This document shows, in pieces, positions 36,321 to 38,682 of a stretch of 38,682 nucleotides of DNA. Below the pieces are notes generated by a model. That model was given only the letters and a program-made list of their open reading frames with translations, did not search any database and was not told the origin of the DNA. Positions within the stretch are counted from its first letter, which is position 1; the number at the start of each line of letters is the position of its first letter. Position numbers and translations under genes: made by a program. Source of the DNA: Patescibacteria group bacterium (GTDB lineage: Bacteria; Patescibacteriota; Minisyncoccia; Phycocordibacterales; Phycocordibacteraceae); the NCBI GenBank assembly GCA_018971265.1, contig JAGXBE010000003.1, positions 1 through 38,682 of the forward strand. The letters are read 5' to 3'.

Positions 36321-36599
36321 TCAGTTCTTCTCGCCGGAAGTCGGTGTCGCGTTTTCAGCTGAAGCTATGGCGAAATGCTTCCGTCGAGAAATCGGTCGCG
36401 TTGCCACAATGGTGACCTTGTCGCCAACTTGCACCGTGTTGCCCGGATTGTGCACGAGGTATTTCTTCGATCGTACGAAATATTTTTTATACTTCGTATT
36501 CTTCACGAAACGATCGACGCGGACCGTCGCGGTATCTTTCATCGCCGTCTTGACGACGACACCAGAGAACGATTGGGGGCGAAAGATGTGCTGCTCCAT
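36321..36599 (-). CDS. rpsQ: 30S ribosomal protein S17
   Basis: FSGVVVKTAMKDTATVRVDRFVKNTKYKKYFVRSKKYLVHNPGNTVQVGDKVTIVATRPISRRKHF. Confidence 0.95.
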   Translation of the reverse strand: MEQHIFRPQSFSGVVVKTAMKDTATVRVDRFVKNTKYKKYFVRSKKYLVHNPGNTVQVGDKVTIVATRPISRRKHFAIASAENATPTSGEKN

Positions 36600-36602
36600 A
36601 GT

Positions 36603-36803
36603 TTAACGTGCACGAAGTGCGCGTGCATGCTGCTCCGTGAGAACGCGCGCAATGCTTGTACGAAGCTTCCGAGGAGCGCTCGAGTCCTTTGGGCGGGAGC
36701 CCGCGGCCGCAAAACGCTCGCTGCGCAGCTGCGCGCGCGTATCAACAAGAATCTTCATAAGTTCCTGGTCTGTCACGGTCGTCATAGTATTCTTTTTTGT
36801 CAT
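36603..36803 (-). CDS. rpmC: 50S ribosomal protein L29
   Basis: LMKILVDTRAQLRSERFAAAGSRPKDSSAPRKLRTSIARVLTEQ; operon position. Confidence 0.87.
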   Translation of the reverse strand: MTKKNTMTTVTDQELMKILVDTRAQLRSERFAAAGSRPKDSSAPRKLRTSIARVLTEQHARALRAR

Positions 36804-36825
36804 ACAAATAAGGAAAAAGCAATGA

Positions 36826-37248
36826 TTAGTGGCGTGTGACGATCGAGGTCTTGACGGGCAATTTCATGCCGGCCTGTCGCAAATGCGCACGCGCGACATC
36901 CTCGGCGACACCGTCAATCTCGAAAAGCACCCGCCCCGGACGCACTTCAAAAACGTAGTGTTTCGGATCGCCTTTTCCGCTACCCATCCCTACTTCCGCA
37001 GGCTTGGCAGTTACCGGCCTATCAGGAAAGATGCGGATCCAGAGTTTGCCTGTTTTTGCAGTCGCACGCGTGAGCACCTTGCGTGCCGCCTCTATCTGGT
37101 TGCTCGTCATGCGGGCGTGCGAAAGCGCTTTAAGGCCCATGAGGCCGAAGGCGACCGTCGTGCCGCGCGTGTCGGGACGCGCGAGGCGCCTTTCGCTCAT
37201 GCGCTGCGTCTGCCACTTACGGTGTTTTACTTTCTTGGGAAACAACAT
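36826..37248 (-). CDS. rplP: 50S ribosomal protein L16
   Basis: [13 protein letters not shown]...[44 protein letters not shown]. Confidence 0.96.
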   Translation of the reverse strand: MLFPKKVKHRKWQTQRMSERRLARPDTRGTTVAFGLMGLKALSHARMTSNQIEAARKVLTRATAKTGKLWIRIFPDRPVTAKPAEVGMGSGKGDPKHYVFEVRPGRVLFEIDGVAEDVARAHLRQAGMKLPVKTSIVTRH

Positions 37249-37257
37249 ATGGAAATA

Positions 37258-37962
37258 TTAGCCGCGAACCGGTTCTGCGCTCGGCTGGCGTACCAGGGCT
37301 TTCTTGTCCTGGTACACGTTGCCCCGATAAATCCAGACCTTGATGCCGATAACGCCGTAAGGCAGATGCGCCTCCTCGTGCGCAAAGTCTATGTCCGCAC
37401 GGAACGTCTGGAGCGGGATACGACCCTTTTTCAACTCTTCCTTGCGGCTCATTTCTGCACCACCAAGTCTTCCCGAAACTGTAATGCGCACGCCTTCGAC
37501 TTCGCGCGCTGCAATTACTTTCTCGATCGTCTGCTTCAGCACGCGGCGGAAAGGCATCCTTTTTTCAAGCCCTTCAGCGACCATGTACGCGACAACGGCG
37601 GCGTCCGTCTCCGGTTGGCGCACCTCGACGATATCGAATTTGAGTGTCCGCCGATCGGCAGGCGCCACCCGTCGTATCGCCTCGGACAATTCCTTGCGCA
37701 ACTTGGTCGCGTTCTCGCCGGAGCGGCCGATGACGAGTCCGGGACGCGCGGTCGCGAGTATAACGCGCAATTCGCTTTCGGAGCGCTCAATCTCGATACC
37801 GCTCGTATAAGTACCGCGCAGCCGCTTTGTAAGGAAACGACGAATCGTTTCATCGACGTTTATGTTCTCGCGGTAGCTTTTCTTGTCGCCCGCGAACCAT
37901 CGGCTTTTCCAGTCTCGGATAATACCGAGGCGGTGCGCGTAGGGATGTACGGTATGTGTCAT
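37258..37962 (-). CDS. rpsC: 30S ribosomal protein S3
   Basis: VHPYAHRLGIIRDWKSRWFA...GLVIGRSGENATKLRKEL...KTIEKVIAAREVEGVRITVSGRLGGAEMSRKEELKKGRIPLQTFRADIDFAHEEAHLPYGVIGIKVWIYRG. Confidence 0.96.
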   Translation of the reverse strand: MTHTVHPYAHRLGIIRDWKSRWFAGDKKSYRENINVDETIRRFLTKRLRGTYTSGIEIERSESELRVILATARPGLVIGRSGENATKLRKELSEAIRRVAPADRRTLKFDIVEVRQPETDAAVVAYMVAEGLEKRMPFRRVLKQTIEKVIAAREVEGVRITVSGRLGGAEMSRKEELKKGRIPLQTFRADIDFAHEEAHLPYGVIGIKVWIYRGNVYQDKKALVRQPSAEPVRG

Positions 37963-37974
37963 AAAGATTTACGT

Positions 37975-38295
37975 CTATGCGAGGGTCACTCTTACGCGGC
38001 TTTTCCGATGACGGATGAGCGACGCTCGGCCAAAAGCGCGCGGCATATAGCGCTTCAGTATCCCGGCATTCTCGACCGTTATAGATTGTACGGTCAGTTC
38101 CCCGGCGTTCTCGCCGAGATTCTTTGCATTGGCCGCGGCGCTCTTGATGAGTTTTGCAATCGGTTCCGCAGCGCGCTTAGGAAGAAACTGCAGCGCGACG
38201 AGCGCCACTGAGACTTTCTTCCCCTTCACCAGATCGGCGACGAGGCGCATTTTGCGCGGCGATTGATTGTGATTCTCGAGGATTGCGTGTGCCAT
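37975..38295 (-). CDS. rplV: 50S ribosomal protein L22
   Basis: NHNQSPRKMRLVADLVKGKKVSVALVALQFLPKRAAEPIAKLIKSAAANAKNL...PRAFGRASLIRHRKSRVRVTLA. Confidence 0.95.
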   Translation of the reverse strand: MAHAILENHNQSPRKMRLVADLVKGKKVSVALVALQFLPKRAAEPIAKLIKSAAANAKNLGENAGELTVQSITVENAGILKRYMPRAFGRASLIRHRKSRVRVTLA

Positions 38296-38298
38296 AGA

Positions 38299-38637
38299 TT
38301 ATTTACCTGCTGTACTCTCCTTTGATGCCTTGGCGGTAGCAATCTCGGCCTGCTGTTTCTTCTGCTCCATTTCCTTCTGCATCTTACCGCCGTGCCGGAC
38401 GAACTTCTTCGTGGGAGAGAATTCGCCGAGACGGTGCCCGACCATCTCCTCCGAGACGATGACTTCCACATGTTGCTTGCCATTGTGCACGCCGAACGTA
38501 AAGCCGATCATTTCAGGACTTATTTGGCTACGGCGCGCCCATGTCTTTACAACCCCGGCTGATGCCGGTTTTGTACCGATGACCTTCTTCAGGAGCTTGG
38601 CGTCCACGAAGGGTCCTTTCTTAAGTGACCGTGACAT
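38299..38637 (-). CDS. rpsS: 30S ribosomal protein S19
   Basis: [19 protein letters not shown]...[48 protein letters not shown]. Confidence 0.96.
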   Translation of the reverse strand: MSRSLKKGPFVDAKLLKKVIGTKPASAGVVKTWARRSQISPEMIGFTFGVHNGKQHVEVIVSEEMVGHRLGEFSPTKKFVRHGGKMQKEMEQKKQQAEIATAKASKESTAGK

Positions 38638-38682
38638 GTGAGCAATGAAAAGCCCGCGCGGCGTCTCTACAGACGTCCCGAT

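Noticed and set aside
36829-38211. 460-aa plus-strand ORF antisense to rplP/rpsC/rplV
   Set aside because: Opposite strand encodes clearly conserved ribosomal proteins; the antisense translation is Arg/His/Cys-rich with no recognisable domain. GC-rich codon shadow.

Overview
The window looks like a chromosomal segment of a Patescibacteria/CPR genome (probably Parcubacteria-like). I infer this from gene content, the missing L30 gene in the spc operon, and many short overlapping genes. From left to right it contains: a type IV pilus assembly operon (pilM-N-O, small TM protein, pilB, CheY-like receiver, pilT, pilC, all minus); comF; a secreted FN3-like protein; tRNA-Ser(GCU); groEL/groES; secG with an orphan oligopeptide-binding-type protein; RNase J; an MFS transporter; a base-excision repair/peroxide cluster (MutY-like, HAD, Nth, Bcp); a bactofilin-like membrane protein; VKOR; a sigma factor with a putative novel anti-sigma; VTT and DUF2127 membrane proteins that overlap tail to tail; an FMN reductase; a decayed DEDD exonuclease pseudogene; a PLD nuclease with a C-terminal OB-like domain; infC-rpmI-rplT; a beta-CASP MBL nuclease; ndk; and the map-adk-secY-spc/S10 ribosomal operon (minus). 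Main second-look items: (i) a candidate independent structured ncRNA gene at 28.87-29.05 kb with promoter, nested helices and terminator; (ii) a candidate structured RNA after rplT with mutually exclusive stems; (iii) a 14-bp perfect inverted repeat enclosing a -10 box and mini-ORF just upstream of pilB; (iv) loss of [4Fe-4S] ligands in both Nth and the MutY-like glycosylase; (v) a recurrent (T/C)ANNNT-N6..8-start-codon arrangement suggesting widespread leaderless transcription; (vi) a partial tRNA-Ser 3'-end duplication flanking a folded intergenic element. All calls come from reading the sequence by eye; no searches or folding programs were run.
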